Positions 7,011-15,382 of a DNA stretch of 35,916 bases are shown here, in pieces. The translations under genes and the position numbers were made by a program. The stretch comes from Burkholderiales bacterium (GTDB taxonomy: Bacteria; Pseudomonadota; Gammaproteobacteria; Burkholderiales; SG8-39). The notes under the pieces were generated by a model. The model was not told the DNA's origin. It saw only the letters and a list, made by a program, of their open reading frames with translations, and searched no databases. The stretch is taken from the NCBI GenBank assembly GCA_023383795.1, contig JAHDYJ010000035.1:763-36678 (forward strand), written 5' to 3'. How positions within the stretch are numbered: position 1 is the stretch's first letter; each line of letters opens with the position of its first letter.

Positions 7011-7847
7011 ATGGCAAGCTACCTTCGTCCCGAGCTCCTGGCCGATGCGCTGAGCGCGCTGGCGGGCGGAGCGCGCACGGTGCTCGCCGGCGGCACCGAT
7101 TTCTACCCGGCGCGCGTCGGCCGTCTGGTCGACGAGGACGTGCTCGACATCACGGCCATCGGCGAGCTGCGCGGCGTGCGCGCCGAGCGGGGCGGGCTGC
7201 GCATCGGGGCGACGACCACCTGGTCGGATCTCCTCGCGGCGCCACTGCCGCCGTGGTGCCGCGCGCTGCAGCAGGCCGCGCGCGAGGTCGGCGGCGTGCA
7301 GATCCAGAACGCGGGCACCGTGGCCGGGAACCTCTGCAACGCTTCGCCCGCGGCCGACGGCGTGCCGGCGCTCCTCGCCCTCGGCGCCGAGGTGGAGCTC
7401 GCGAGCGTCGCCGGCCGCCGGCGGCTGCCGCTCGGCGAGTTCGTGCTCGGCAACCGGCGCACCGCGCGCGGCCCGCAGGAGCTCGTGAGCGCGGTTCTGG
7501 TGCCGCCTTGGAGCGAGCGCGCGCGCTCGGTCTTCCTGAAGCTCGGCGCGCGGCGGTATCTCGTGATCTCGATCGCGATGGTGGCCGCGGTGATCGAGCC
7601 CGACGCCGCGGGGCGCGTCGCGCGCTGCGGGGTCGCCGTCGGCGCCTGCTCGGCCGTCGCGCAGCGGCTGTCCGCGCTCGAGCAGGCGCTCGTCGGCGCG
7701 ACGCTCGATGTGCGCATCGGGGCGCGGGCGCATCAGGAGCACCTGGCCGGATTGACGCCGATCGACGACGTGCGCGGCACCGCCGAGTATCGCGCCGACG
7801 CCGCGCTGACCCTGGTCCGGCGCGCGCTGGAGTCCCTCGCCGCATGA
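7011..7847 (+). CDS. Molybdenum hydroxylase FAD-binding subunit (xanthine dehydrogenase/CoxM family)
   Basis: A 278-residue protein. VLAGGTDFYP (about residues 24-33) is the FAD pyrophosphate-binding loop of the CoxM/XDH medium subunit. QIQNAGTVAGNLCNASPAADGVPALLAL (from about 98, quoted in two parts: QIQNAGTVAGNLCNA, then SPAADGVPALLAL) is the second FAD-binding motif, typically TIGGN in relatives. The C-terminal CO_deh_flav_C domain follows, with FLKLGARRYLVISIAMVAA near 180. This subunit carries electrons from the iron-sulfur centres to NAD or another acceptor. Its TGA overlaps the ATG of the next gene by 4 nt, so the two products are almost certainly one complex. Confidence 0.9.
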   Translation: MASYLRPELLADALSALAGGARTVLAGGTDFYPARVGRLVDEDVLDITAIGELRGVRAERGGLRIGATTTWSDLLAAPLPPWCRALQQAAREVGGVQIQNAGTVAGNLCNASPAADGVPALLALGAEVELASVAGRRRLPLGEFVLGNRRTARGPQELVSAVLVPPWSERARSVFLKLGARRYLVISIAMVAAVIEPDAAGRVARCGVAVGACSAVAQRLSALEQALVGATLDVRIGARAHQEHLAGLTPIDDVRGTAEYRADAALTLVRRALESLAA

Positions 7848-10627
7848 ACGAGCCGGTCGAGCCCGGGCTCGCCGCGGAGGCCGGCGCGATCGCGTTCCGG
7901 CTGAACGGCGTCGCGCGCGTCGTCGCCGCGTCGCCGGCGAGCCGCCTGAGCGACGTCCTGCGCGAGTCGCTCGGCCTGACCGGGACCAAGGTCGGGTGCA
8001 ACGCGGGCGACTGCGGTGCGTGCACCGTGCTGATCGACGGCCGGCAGGTGTGCGCGTGCCTGACCGCGCTCGGCCAGGTGGCCGGCCGCGATGTGACCAC
8101 GGTGGAAGGGATCGCGCGCGACGGCGCGCTCGACCGGCTGCAACGCGCCTTCCACGCGCACGGCGCGGCGCAGTGCGGCATCTGCACGCCCGGGATGCTG
8201 ATGGCGGCGACCGATCTTCTGGCCCGCAACGAGCGCCCGAGCGAGTCGGAGGTCTGCGACGCGCTCGGCGGCGTCCTTTGCCGCTGTACCGGCTACCGCA
8301 AGATCGTCGACGCGGTGCTCGCCGCGGCGGCGGGCGAGGTTGCGCTCGCCGTCCCGGCCGCGGGCCGTGCCGTGGGCAGCCGTGCGCCGAAGACCGACGG
8401 CGCGGCGAAGCTCACCGGCGCCGAACGCTACGGCGCGGACCGGTGGCCGCCAGGCGCCCTCTGGCTGCGCGCGGTGCGCTCGCCGCACGCGCACGCGCGC
8501 TTCTCGATCGGCGATCTCGCTGCGCTGCGCGCGCGGCATCCCGGACTCCTCGACGTGCTGACCGCGCGCGACGTGCCGGAGAACAGCTTCGGGATCTTTC
8601 CGGACCACAAGGACCAGCCGGTCCTCGCCGACGGGCTGGCGCGCTTTCGCGGCGAGGCGGTGGCGGCGCTGGTCGGCGAGTACGAGACGGTGATGCGCAT
8701 CGACGAGGCGGAGCTGCCGATCCGCTGGGAGCCGCTCGAAGCGCGCACCGAGATCGGCCAGGCGCTTGCCGCCACCGATGCGCCGATCCACGCCGCCCGC
8801 CCCGACAACGTGCTGATCCGCGGCCGCGTCGCGCGCGGCGACGTCGATGCGGCGCTCGCGCAGGCCGCGTTCGTCGCCGAGGGCGAGTTCGCGACGAGCC
8901 TCGTCGAGCACGCCTACATCGAGCCGGAGGCGGGCTACGCCGAGCGCGTCGGCGACCGCCTGCGGATCTTCGCGTGCACGCAGACGCCGTACATGGACCG
9001 CGACGAGGTCGCGCGCGTGCTCGGCGTCGCGCCGGCGCAGGTGCACGTCGTGCCCTCTGCGGTCGGCGGCGGCTTCGGCGGCAAGCTCGACGTGTCGGTG
9101 CAGCCGCTGCTCGCGCTCGCGGCCTGGAAGCTCGGCCGTCCGGTGCGCACCGCGTACACGCGGCCCGAGTCGATGGCGAGCACGAGCAAGCGCCACCCGG
9201 CGCGCATGCGCGCGCGCTTCGGCTGCGATCGGGACGGGCGCATCGTCGGCGCCGAGTTCCACGGCGACTTCAACACCGGCGCCTACGCCTCGTGGGGCAC
9301 GACCGTCGCCAACCGGGTGCCGATCCACGCCGCCGGACCGTACGTGGTGCCGAACGTCCGCGCGACGACGCGCGCGATCTACACCAACGGCCCGATCGCC
9401 GGCGCCTTCCGCGGGTTCGGCGTGCCGCAGTCGACCATCGCGCACGAGGCGCTGCTCGACGAGCTCGCGGAGCGCGCCGGGATCGACCGCCTCGAGCTCA
9501 GGCACCGCAACGCGCTGCGCGCGGGCCAGCCCACCCCGACCGGCCAGGTGCTGCGTGCGAGCTGCGGCCTCGCACAATGCCTGGAGGCGCTGCGGCCGCG
9601 CTGGCGCGCGGCCGTGGCCGCGGCCGAGGCGTTCAATCGCGAACAGGCCGCGCGCGGCGGCGACGCCGGCCGCCGGCGCGGCGTCGGGATCGCCTGCATG
9701 TGGTACGGGATCGGCAACACCGTGATCGCGAACCCCTCGGCGATGCGCGTCAGCCTGCGCAAGGACGGGCAGTTCGTGCTGTACAACGGCGCGGTCGACA
9801 TCGGGCAGGGCTCGAACACGATCCTCGCCCAGATCGCGGCCGACGCGCTGGGCGTCCGGCTCGATGCGATCGACTACGTGATGGGCGACACCGATCTCAC
9901 CGAGGACGCCGGCAAGACCTCGGCCTCGCGCCAGACCTTCGTCTCGGGCAACGCCGCGCGCCTCGCCGCCGCCGCGCTGCGGCGCAAGCTGCTCCAGCGC
10001 CTCGAGGTGGGCGAGAATGCCGAGCTCGCGATCGAGCGCGGCGAGCTGGTCGGCATCGAGGGCGGGCGGCGCAGCGCGATCCCGCTCGCCTACCTGCCCG
10101 CGGATGCGCGCGGCGACGTCGAGGTGGGCCGCGGCGAGTTCAACCCGCCGACGGTGCCGCTCGACGCCGACGGCCAGGGCGAGCCCTACGCGACCTACGG
10201 CTTCGCCGCGCAGCTCGCCGAGCTCGAGGTGGACCTCGCGCTCGGCACGGTGCACCTGCTCGGCATCGCCGCCGCGCACGACGTCGGGCGGGCGATCAAC
10301 CCGACCCAGGTCGAGGGCCAGATCCACGGCGGCATCGCGCAGGGCATCGGCCTCGCGCTGATGGAGGAGTACCACGCCGGGCGCACCGACAACCTGCACG
10401 ACTACCTGGTCCCGACCTTCGGCGACGTGCCGCCGATCGAGGTGCACCTGATCGAGGACGCCGAGCCGCTCGGTCCCCACGGCGCCAAGGGCGTCGGCGA
10501 GCCGGCGCTGATCGCGACCGCGCCGGCGATCTTCGGCGCGATCCGCCACGCGACCGGCGTCACCGTGCGGCACGCCCCCGCGACGCCGGACCGGCTGCGC
10601 GCTTGGATCAAGGCGTCGGCGCGCTGA
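7844..10627 (+). CDS. Molybdenum hydroxylase, fused [2Fe-2S] and molybdopterin subunits
   Basis: A 927-residue protein joining the small and large subunits that are usually separate. The N-terminal plant-type [2Fe-2S] site has Cys52, 57, 60 and 72 (CNAGDCGACTVLIDG). The second [2Fe-2S] site has Cys111, 114, 146 and 148 (CGICTPGM ... CRCTG). From about 170 the molybdopterin domains follow: GTG-type substrate-access region, AVGGGFGGKLD near 407 for the cofactor, AFRGFGVPQ near 523, DIGQGSNT near 650 and GAKGVGEPALI near 885, whose Glu is the conserved catalytic base. The AYRCSFR loop of CO dehydrogenase is absent, so this is a hydroxylase of aromatic or N-heterocyclic compounds, or an aldehyde oxidase, rather than a CO dehydrogenase. 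ATGA overlap with the FAD subunit. Substrate unknown. Confidence 0.9.
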   Translation: MNEPVEPGLAAEAGAIAFRLNGVARVVAASPASRLSDVLRESLGLTGTKVGCNAGDCGACTVLIDGRQVCACLTALGQVAGRDVTTVEGIARDGALDRLQRAFHAHGAAQCGICTPGMLMAATDLLARNERPSESEVCDALGGVLCRCTGYRKIVDAVLAAAAGEVALAVPAAGRAVGSRAPKTDGAAKLTGAERYGADRWPPGALWLRAVRSPHAHARFSIGDLAALRARHPGLLDVLTARDVPENSFGIFPDHKDQPVLADGLARFRGEAVAALVGEYETVMRIDEAELPIRWEPLEARTEIGQALAATDAPIHAARPDNVLIRGRVARGDVDAALAQAAFVAEGEFATSLVEHAYIEPEAGYAERVGDRLRIFACTQTPYMDRDEVARVLGVAPAQVHVVPSAVGGGFGGKLDVSVQPLLALAAWKLGRPVRTAYTRPESMASTSKRHPARMRARFGCDRDGRIVGAEFHGDFNTGAYASWGTTVANRVPIHAAGPYVVPNVRATTRAIYTNGPIAGAFRGFGVPQSTIAHEALLDELAERAGIDRLELRHRNALRAGQPTPTGQVLRASCGLAQCLEALRPRWRAAVAAAEAFNREQAARGGDAGRRRGVGIACMWYGIGNTVIANPSAMRVSLRKDGQFVLYNGAVDIGQGSNTILAQIAADALGVRLDAIDYVMGDTDLTEDAGKTSASRQTFVSGNAARLAAAALRRKLLQRLEVGENAELAIERGELVGIEGGRRSAIPLAYLPADARGDVEVGRGEFNPPTVPLDADGQGEPYATYGFAAQLAELEVDLALGTVHLLGIAAAHDVGRAINPTQVEGQIHGGIAQGIGLALMEEYHAGRTDNLHDYLVPTFGDVPPIEVHLIEDAEPLGPHGAKGVGEPALIATAPAIFGAIRHATGVTVRHAPATPDRLRAWIKASAR

Positions 10628-10658
10628 CGACCGCGCCACCGCCGCAGTCCCGATTGTG

Positions 10659-10664
10659 TATAGT
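10659..10664 (+). promoter_or_regulatory. Possible internal -10 (TATAGT) upstream of the binding-protein gene
   Basis: TATAGT matches five of six -10 bases and lies in the 81-bp gap before the LIV binding-protein gene. No -35 hexamer is apparent. It may give extra transcription of the transporter genes. Confidence 0.3.
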
Positions 10665-10708
10665 TGTCCGCAAGACCAACGAGAGCAATTCCACGAGAGG
10701 AGGAAACG

Positions 10709-11917
10709 ATGGGTAACCGACGGATGTTTCTCGCCGCCGCCGCCGCGTGCGCGCTCGCGGCGGGCTTCGCCGCGCCGGCGGCCGCGCAGGGCACGATCAA
10801 GATCGGCGAGGTGAACAGCTACAAGCGCTTCCCCGCCTTCCTCGAGCCCTACAAGAAGGGCTGGGAGCTCGGCGTCGAGGAGGTGAACGCCGCCGGCGGC
10901 GTGCTCGGCCGCAAGCTCGAGTTCGTGTCGCGCGACGACGGCGGGAACCAGGGCGACGCGGTGCGCCTCGCCGAGGAGCTGCTCTCGCGCGAGGGCGTGA
11001 GCTTCCTCACCGGAACCTTCGCGTCGAACATCGGGCTCGCGGTGAGCGACTTCGCGAAGCAGAAGAAGGTGCTGTTCATCGCCGCCGAGCCGCTCACCGA
11101 CAAGATCGTGTGGGACAACGGCAACCGCTACACCTTCCGCCTGCGCCCCTCGACCTACATGCAGACCGCGATGCTGATTCCGGACGCGGCGAAGCTCAAG
11201 CAGAAGCGCTGGGCGATCGTGTATCCGAACTACGAGTACGGGCAGTCGGCGACCGCCGCGTTCAAGAAGCTCCTGAAGGAGAAGCAGCCCGACGTCGAGT
11301 TCGTGACCGAGCAGGCGCCGCCGCTCGGCAAGATCGACGCCGGCGCGGTGGTGCAGGCGATCGCCGACGCCAAGCCCGACGCGATCTTCTCCTCGCTCTT
11401 CGGCCCCGACCTCGCGAACTTCGTGCGTCAGGGCAACCTGCGCGGCCTGTTCAAGGACCGGCCGGTGTTCAACCTGCTCGCCGGCGAGCCGGAGTACCTC
11501 GATCCGCTGAAGGAGGAGACGCCGAACGGATGGTACGTCACCGGCTATCCCTGGTACGGGATCTCCACGCCGGAGCACAAGAAGTTCCTCGACGCCTACC
11601 AGAAGCGGCACAACGACTACCCGCGGCTCGGCTCGGTGGTCGGCTACACGCTGGTGAAGACCGTCGCGGCGGCGATCCGGAAGGCGGGCAGCCTCGACAC
11701 CGAGAAGCTGATCGCCGCGATGAAGGGGCTCGAGGTGGATTCGCCGTTCGGCAAGATGACCTACCGCGCGCTCGACCACCAGTCGACGATGGGCGCCTAC
11801 GTCGGCCAGATCGGGCTCAGGGGCGGCAAGGGCGTCATGACGAGCTTCCGCTACGAGCCGGGCGAGAAGCACCTGCCGCCGGACGCCGAGATCCGGAAGA
11901 TGCGTCCGGCCGACTGA
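10709..11917 (+). CDS. LIV-type ABC transporter periplasmic substrate-binding protein
   Basis: A 402-residue protein with a clear Sec signal peptide: MGNRR, a hydrophobic alanine-rich core, then a signal peptidase I site APAAA|QG around residue 26. The mature part begins TIKIGEVNSYKRFPAFLEPYKKG and contains AAGGVLGRKLEFVSRDDGG, the usual LivJ/LivK family opening, and FRLRPSTYMQ near 150. It captures the substrate in the periplasm for the permease and ATPases that follow. AGGAGG at 10698-10703 gives a strong ribosome binding site. Binding proteins of this family carry branched amino acids, amides, urea or aromatic acids. Linkage to a molybdenum hydroxylase and hydantoinases suggests the same compound is imported and then oxidised or hydrolysed. 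Confidence 0.92.
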   Translation: MGNRRMFLAAAAACALAAGFAAPAAAQGTIKIGEVNSYKRFPAFLEPYKKGWELGVEEVNAAGGVLGRKLEFVSRDDGGNQGDAVRLAEELLSREGVSFLTGTFASNIGLAVSDFAKQKKVLFIAAEPLTDKIVWDNGNRYTFRLRPSTYMQTAMLIPDAAKLKQKRWAIVYPNYEYGQSATAAFKKLLKEKQPDVEFVTEQAPPLGKIDAGAVVQAIADAKPDAIFSSLFGPDLANFVRQGNLRGLFKDRPVFNLLAGEPEYLDPLKEETPNGWYVTGYPWYGISTPEHKKFLDAYQKRHNDYPRLGSVVGYTLVKTVAAAIRKAGSLDTEKLIAAMKGLEVDSPFGKMTYRALDHQSTMGAYVGQIGLRGGKGVMTSFRYEPGEKHLPPDAEIRKMRPAD

Positions 11918-11938
11918 CGGCCGGAGTGCGAGCGCGGA

Positions 11939-11969
11939 CCGCGCGCCGGGCGTCGCTCCCGGCGCGCGG
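11939..11969 (+). promoter_or_regulatory. Strong intercistronic hairpin after the binding-protein gene
   Basis: CCGCGCGCCGGG (11939-11950) and its exact reverse complement (11958-11969) flank a seven-base loop, giving a 12-bp all-GC stem 21 nt past the binding-protein stop. No T-tract follows. In binding-protein-dependent ABC operons such hairpins often protect the upstream mRNA so that more binding protein than membrane subunit is made. That role here is inference. Confidence 0.55.
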
Positions 11970-12026
11970 GCGGTTCCTGCCGCCTCGCGTCCACCTGACC
12001 TGACCGACCCCCGCCGGCGCAGCGTC

Positions 12027-13907
12027 GTGTCGAGCATCGTCGTCCAGTTCCTGAACGGCCTGGCGGGCGCCTCCACGCTGTTCCTGATCGCGGTCGGCCT
12101 GTCGCTGATCTTCGGCGTGACGCGGATCGTGAACTTCGCGCACGGCTCGCTGTACATGCTCGGCATCTACATCGCCTACAGCGCGGTGGGTGCGTTCGGC
12201 GCCGCGGGCGCGCTCGGCTTCTGGGGCGCGATCCTCGCCGCGGCGCTCGCGGTCGGCCTGTTCGGCGCGCTGGTCGAGGTGCTGATCCTGCGCCGCATCT
12301 ACCAGGCGCCCGAGCTCTTCCAGCTGCTCGCGACCTTCGCGCTCGTGCTGATGGTCAAGGACTTCGTGCTGTGGGCATGGGGTCCGGAGGATCTGCTCGG
12401 GCCGCGGGCGCCGGGGCTCGACGGCGCCGTGGCGATCCTCGGCCAGCGGTTCCCCGAGTACGACCTCTTCATGATCGCCGTCGGGCCGGTGGTGCTCGGC
12501 CTGCTGTGGCTGCTGCTGAACCGCACCCGCTGGGGCACGCTGGTGCGCGCGGCGACGCAGGACCGCGAGATGGTCGGCGCGCTCGGCGTGAACCAGAAGT
12601 GGCTGTTCACCGGCGTCTTCGCGCTCGGCGCCTTCCTCGCCGGGCTCGGCGGCGCGCTGCAGGTGCCGCGCGAGCCGGCGCAGCTCTTCCTCGACCTCAC
12701 CGCGATCGCCGACGCATTCGTCATCGTGGTGGTCGGCGGCATGGGCAGCATCCCCGGCGCGTTCCTCGCCGCGCTGATCATCGGCGAGGTGAAGGCGTTC
12801 TGCATCGGGCTCGGCAACGTGACGCTCCTCGGCGTCGAGGTCTCCTTCTCCAAGCTGACGCTGGTCATCGAGTTCATCGTGATGGCGATCGTGCTGGTGG
12901 TGCGGCCGTGGGGCCTTCTCGGACGCCCGCAGGCCGCGCAGCGCGCGGCGCCCACGCACATCGAGCCGCCGCTGCGCGCGGCGCTGCGCGGGCTCGCCGC
13001 CGGTGCTGCCGTTCTCGCGCTCGCGCTCGCAGCGCTGCCGCTCACCGGGGCCGCGTACACGGTCGTGCTGATGACCGACATCCTGATCTTCGCGCTGTTC
13101 GCCGCCAGCCTGCACTTCATCATGGGTCCGGCCGGGATGGTCTCGTTCGGGCACGCGGCGTACTTCGGGCTCGGCGCCTACGGCGCGGGCCTGGTGCTCC
13201 TGCGCGCCGGGGCGCCGATGGAGGTGGCCCTCGCCGCCGGGCCGCTCGCCGCCGCGCTCGGCGCCGCGGTGTTCGGCTGGTTCTGCGTGCGGCTCGCCGG
13301 CGTCTACTTCGCGATGCTCACGCTCGCGTTCGCGCAGATCGGCTGGTCGGTCGTGTTCCAGTGGGACAGCTTCACCGGCGGCAGCAACGGGCTGGTCGGC
13401 GTGTGGCCGGCGGCGTGGCTCTCGTCGAAGAGCGCGTTCTACCTCTTCGTGCTCGTCCTGTGCGGCGCGGGGCTCGCGGCGCTGCGGCGCATCCTGTTCT
13501 CGCCGTTCGGCTACGCGCTGCGCGCAGGGCGTGACTCGCCGCTGCGCTGCGACGCGATCGGAATCGACATCAAGCGGCTGCAATGGGCGGCGTTCACGCT
13601 GGTCGGGGCGTTCGCCGGGACCGCCGGCGCGCTCTACGCCTTCTCGAAGGGCAGCCTCTCGCCGGACCTGATGGCGATCCCGCGCTCGGTGGACGCCCTG
13701 GTGATGGTGCTGCTCGGCGGCGTGCAGACGCTCGCGGGCCCGGCGGTCGGCGCGGCGGCGTTCACCTGGCTGCAGGACACGATCGCCCGCAACACCGAGT
13801 ACTGGCAGTCGCTGCTCGGCGCGACGATCCTCATCATCGTGCTCGCGTTCCCGCAGGGGATCGTCGGATCGCTCGCCCGGCTCGGCACCCGCGCGGAGGC
13901 CGAATGA
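12027..13907 (+). CDS. Fused LivH-LivM ABC transporter permease
   Basis: A 626-residue, strongly hydrophobic protein with GTG start 12027. The first half (about 1-300) is LivH-like: LIFGVTRIVNFAHGSLYMLG near 30, and FVIVVVGGMGSIPGA near 232, with eight or so membrane segments. The second half (about 315-626) is LivM-like: MGPAGMVSFGHAAYFGLGAY near 367 and VMVLLGGVQTLAGPAVGAA near 560. In most LIV systems these are two proteins that form the heterodimeric channel in the inner membrane; here one chain supplies both. Its stop overlaps the next ATG by 4 nt (ATGA), so it is co-translated with the ATPases. Confidence 0.92.
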   Translation: MSSIVVQFLNGLAGASTLFLIAVGLSLIFGVTRIVNFAHGSLYMLGIYIAYSAVGAFGAAGALGFWGAILAAALAVGLFGALVEVLILRRIYQAPELFQLLATFALVLMVKDFVLWAWGPEDLLGPRAPGLDGAVAILGQRFPEYDLFMIAVGPVVLGLLWLLLNRTRWGTLVRAATQDREMVGALGVNQKWLFTGVFALGAFLAGLGGALQVPREPAQLFLDLTAIADAFVIVVVGGMGSIPGAFLAALIIGEVKAFCIGLGNVTLLGVEVSFSKLTLVIEFIVMAIVLVVRPWGLLGRPQAAQRAAPTHIEPPLRAALRGLAAGAAVLALALAALPLTGAAYTVVLMTDILIFALFAASLHFIMGPAGMVSFGHAAYFGLGAYGAGLVLLRAGAPMEVALAAGPLAAALGAAVFGWFCVRLAGVYFAMLTLAFAQIGWSVVFQWDSFTGGSNGLVGVWPAAWLSSKSAFYLFVLVLCGAGLAALRRILFSPFGYALRAGRDSPLRCDAIGIDIKRLQWAAFTLVGAFAGTAGALYAFSKGSLSPDLMAIPRSVDALVMVLLGGVQTLAGPAVGAAAFTWLQDTIARNTEYWQSLLGATILIIVLAFPQGIVGSLARLGTRAEAE

Positions 13908-14656
13908 GCGCGGTCCTCGCGGTCGAGCGGCTGAGCAAGGCGTTCGGCGGCGTCCAGGCGGTGCAGGGCGTCTCGTTCGCGCTCGGCGAAGGCGAGCTCC
14001 TCGCGATGATCGGGCCGAACGGGGCCGGCAAGACGACGTGCTTCAACATGGTGAACGGCCAGCTCGCGCCCGACTCCGGCAGCGTGCGCATCGGCGGCGT
14101 CGACACCGTCGGCCGCCCGCCGCGCGAGATCTGGCGCATGGGCGTCGGGCGTACGTTCCAGATCACCGCGACGTTCGCGTCGATGACCGTGCGCGAGAAC
14201 GTCCAGATGGCGCTCATCTCGCACCGGCGCCGCCTTGCGAGCCTGTGGACGCGCGCAGCCTCGCTCTACCGCGATGAAGCCGACCGCCTGCTCGAGCGCG
14301 TCGGCATCCGCGAGCAGGCCGAGCGGGCGTGCTCGGTGCTCGCCTACGGTGACCTGAAGCGCGTCGAGCTCGCCGTTGCGCTCGCGAACGAGCCGCGCCT
14401 GCTGCTCATGGACGAACCGACCGCCGGCATGGCGCCGAAGGAGCGCATCACGCTGATGGAGCTCGTCGGCGAGATCGTGCGCGAGCGCCGCATCGCCGTG
14501 CTCTACACCGAGCACGACATGGACGTGGTGTTCGGGCACGCCGACCGCGTGATCGTGCTCGACCGCGGACGGCTGATCGCCTCGGGCACCGGCGACGAGG
14601 TGCGCGACAACCCGGAGGTGCGGCAGGTCTACCTCGGCTCGCGGGGGCGCGCATGA
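13904..14656 (+). CDS. livG: LIV-type ABC transporter ATP-binding protein LivG
   Basis: A 250-residue ATPase. Walker A is GPNGAGKTT (about residues 37-45). GRTFQ near 85 marks the LivG Q-loop region. The signature segment is LAYGDLKRVELAVAL (about 146-160), with the usual LSYG replaced by LAYG, followed by Walker B LLLMDEPTAGM and the H-loop TEHDMD. It energises import through the fused permease. It overlaps both neighbours by 4 nt. Confidence 0.93.
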   Translation: MSAVLAVERLSKAFGGVQAVQGVSFALGEGELLAMIGPNGAGKTTCFNMVNGQLAPDSGSVRIGGVDTVGRPPREIWRMGVGRTFQITATFASMTVRENVQMALISHRRRLASLWTRAASLYRDEADRLLERVGIREQAERACSVLAYGDLKRVELAVALANEPRLLLMDEPTAGMAPKERITLMELVGEIVRERRIAVLYTEHDMDVVFGHADRVIVLDRGRLIASGTGDEVRDNPEVRQVYLGSRGRA

Positions 14657-15372
14657 GCGCCGGCGGCGCCGTGCTCGAGCTCGCCGGCGTGCATGCCTAC
14701 TATGGCCGGGCGCACATCCTCGCGGACGTGTCGCTCGCGGTCGGCCGCGGCGAGGTCGCGGTGCTGCTCGGGCGCAACGGCGCGGGCAAGTCGACGACGC
14801 TGAAGACGATCATCGGGCTCGTGCCCGCGGCGCGCGGCGAGATCCGCTTCGACGGCCGGCGCATCGACGGGCTGCCGCCGTACCGCATCGCGGCGAGCGG
14901 CCTCGGCTACGTTCCGGAGGACCGGCGCATCTTCACCGACCTGACGGTGGCCGAGAACCTCGACGTCGGGCGCCAGGCGCCACGCGCCGGGGCGCCGGTC
15001 TGGACGGTCGACAAGGTGTGTGCGCTGTTCCCGAACCTGAAGGCGATGCAGAACCGCCCGGGCGGGCGCACCTCCGGCGGCGAGCAGCAGATGCTCACGA
15101 TCGCGCGCACGCTGATGGGCAACCCGTCGTGCATCCTGCTCGACGAGCCCTCCGAGGGGCTGGCGCCGGTCATCGTCGACCAGATGGCCGCGGCGATCAA
15201 GGAGCTCAAGGCCGCGGGCGTTTCGGTGCTGCTCTCGGAGCAGAACCTGCACTTCGCGACCGAGGTCGCCGACCGCGCCTACATCATCGAGAAGGGGCGC
15301 ATCCGCTTCACCGGCACCATCGCGGAGCTCGCCGCGAACGCCGAGATCCGCAACAACTATCTCGCGGTGTAG
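14653..15372 (+). CDS. livF: LIV-type ABC transporter ATP-binding protein LivF
   Basis: A 239-residue ATPase. Walker A is GRNGAGKST (about 39-47), VPEDRRIFTDLTVAENL (about 92-108) is the LivF Q-loop region, TSGGEQQMLTIAR is the signature segment (SGGEQQ), and LLDEPSEGLAP is Walker B. The pairing VPEDRRIF and EPSEGLAP distinguishes LivF from LivG. It completes the importer. It overlaps livG by 4 nt, and the GMC oxidoreductase starts 10 nt after its stop. Confidence 0.93.
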   Translation: MSAGGAVLELAGVHAYYGRAHILADVSLAVGRGEVAVLLGRNGAGKSTTLKTIIGLVPAARGEIRFDGRRIDGLPPYRIAASGLGYVPEDRRIFTDLTVAENLDVGRQAPRAGAPVWTVDKVCALFPNLKAMQNRPGGRTSGGEQQMLTIARTLMGNPSCILLDEPSEGLAPVIVDQMAAAIKELKAAGVSVLLSEQNLHFATEVADRAYIIEKGRIRFTGTIAELAANAEIRNNYLAV

Positions 15373-15382
15373 ACGGGCGGCG

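Noticed and set aside
7011..10627. Aerobic CO dehydrogenase (coxMSL)
   Set aside because: The large subunit lacks the AYRCSFR active-site loop, small and large subunits are fused, and the gene order is not cox-like.
7733..12166. A 1477-codon open frame on the minus strand across the molybdenum hydroxylase and binding-protein genes
   Set aside because: Composition is Arg/His/Ala/Asp-rich without motifs, and it runs across several well-supported plus-strand genes and a signal peptide.
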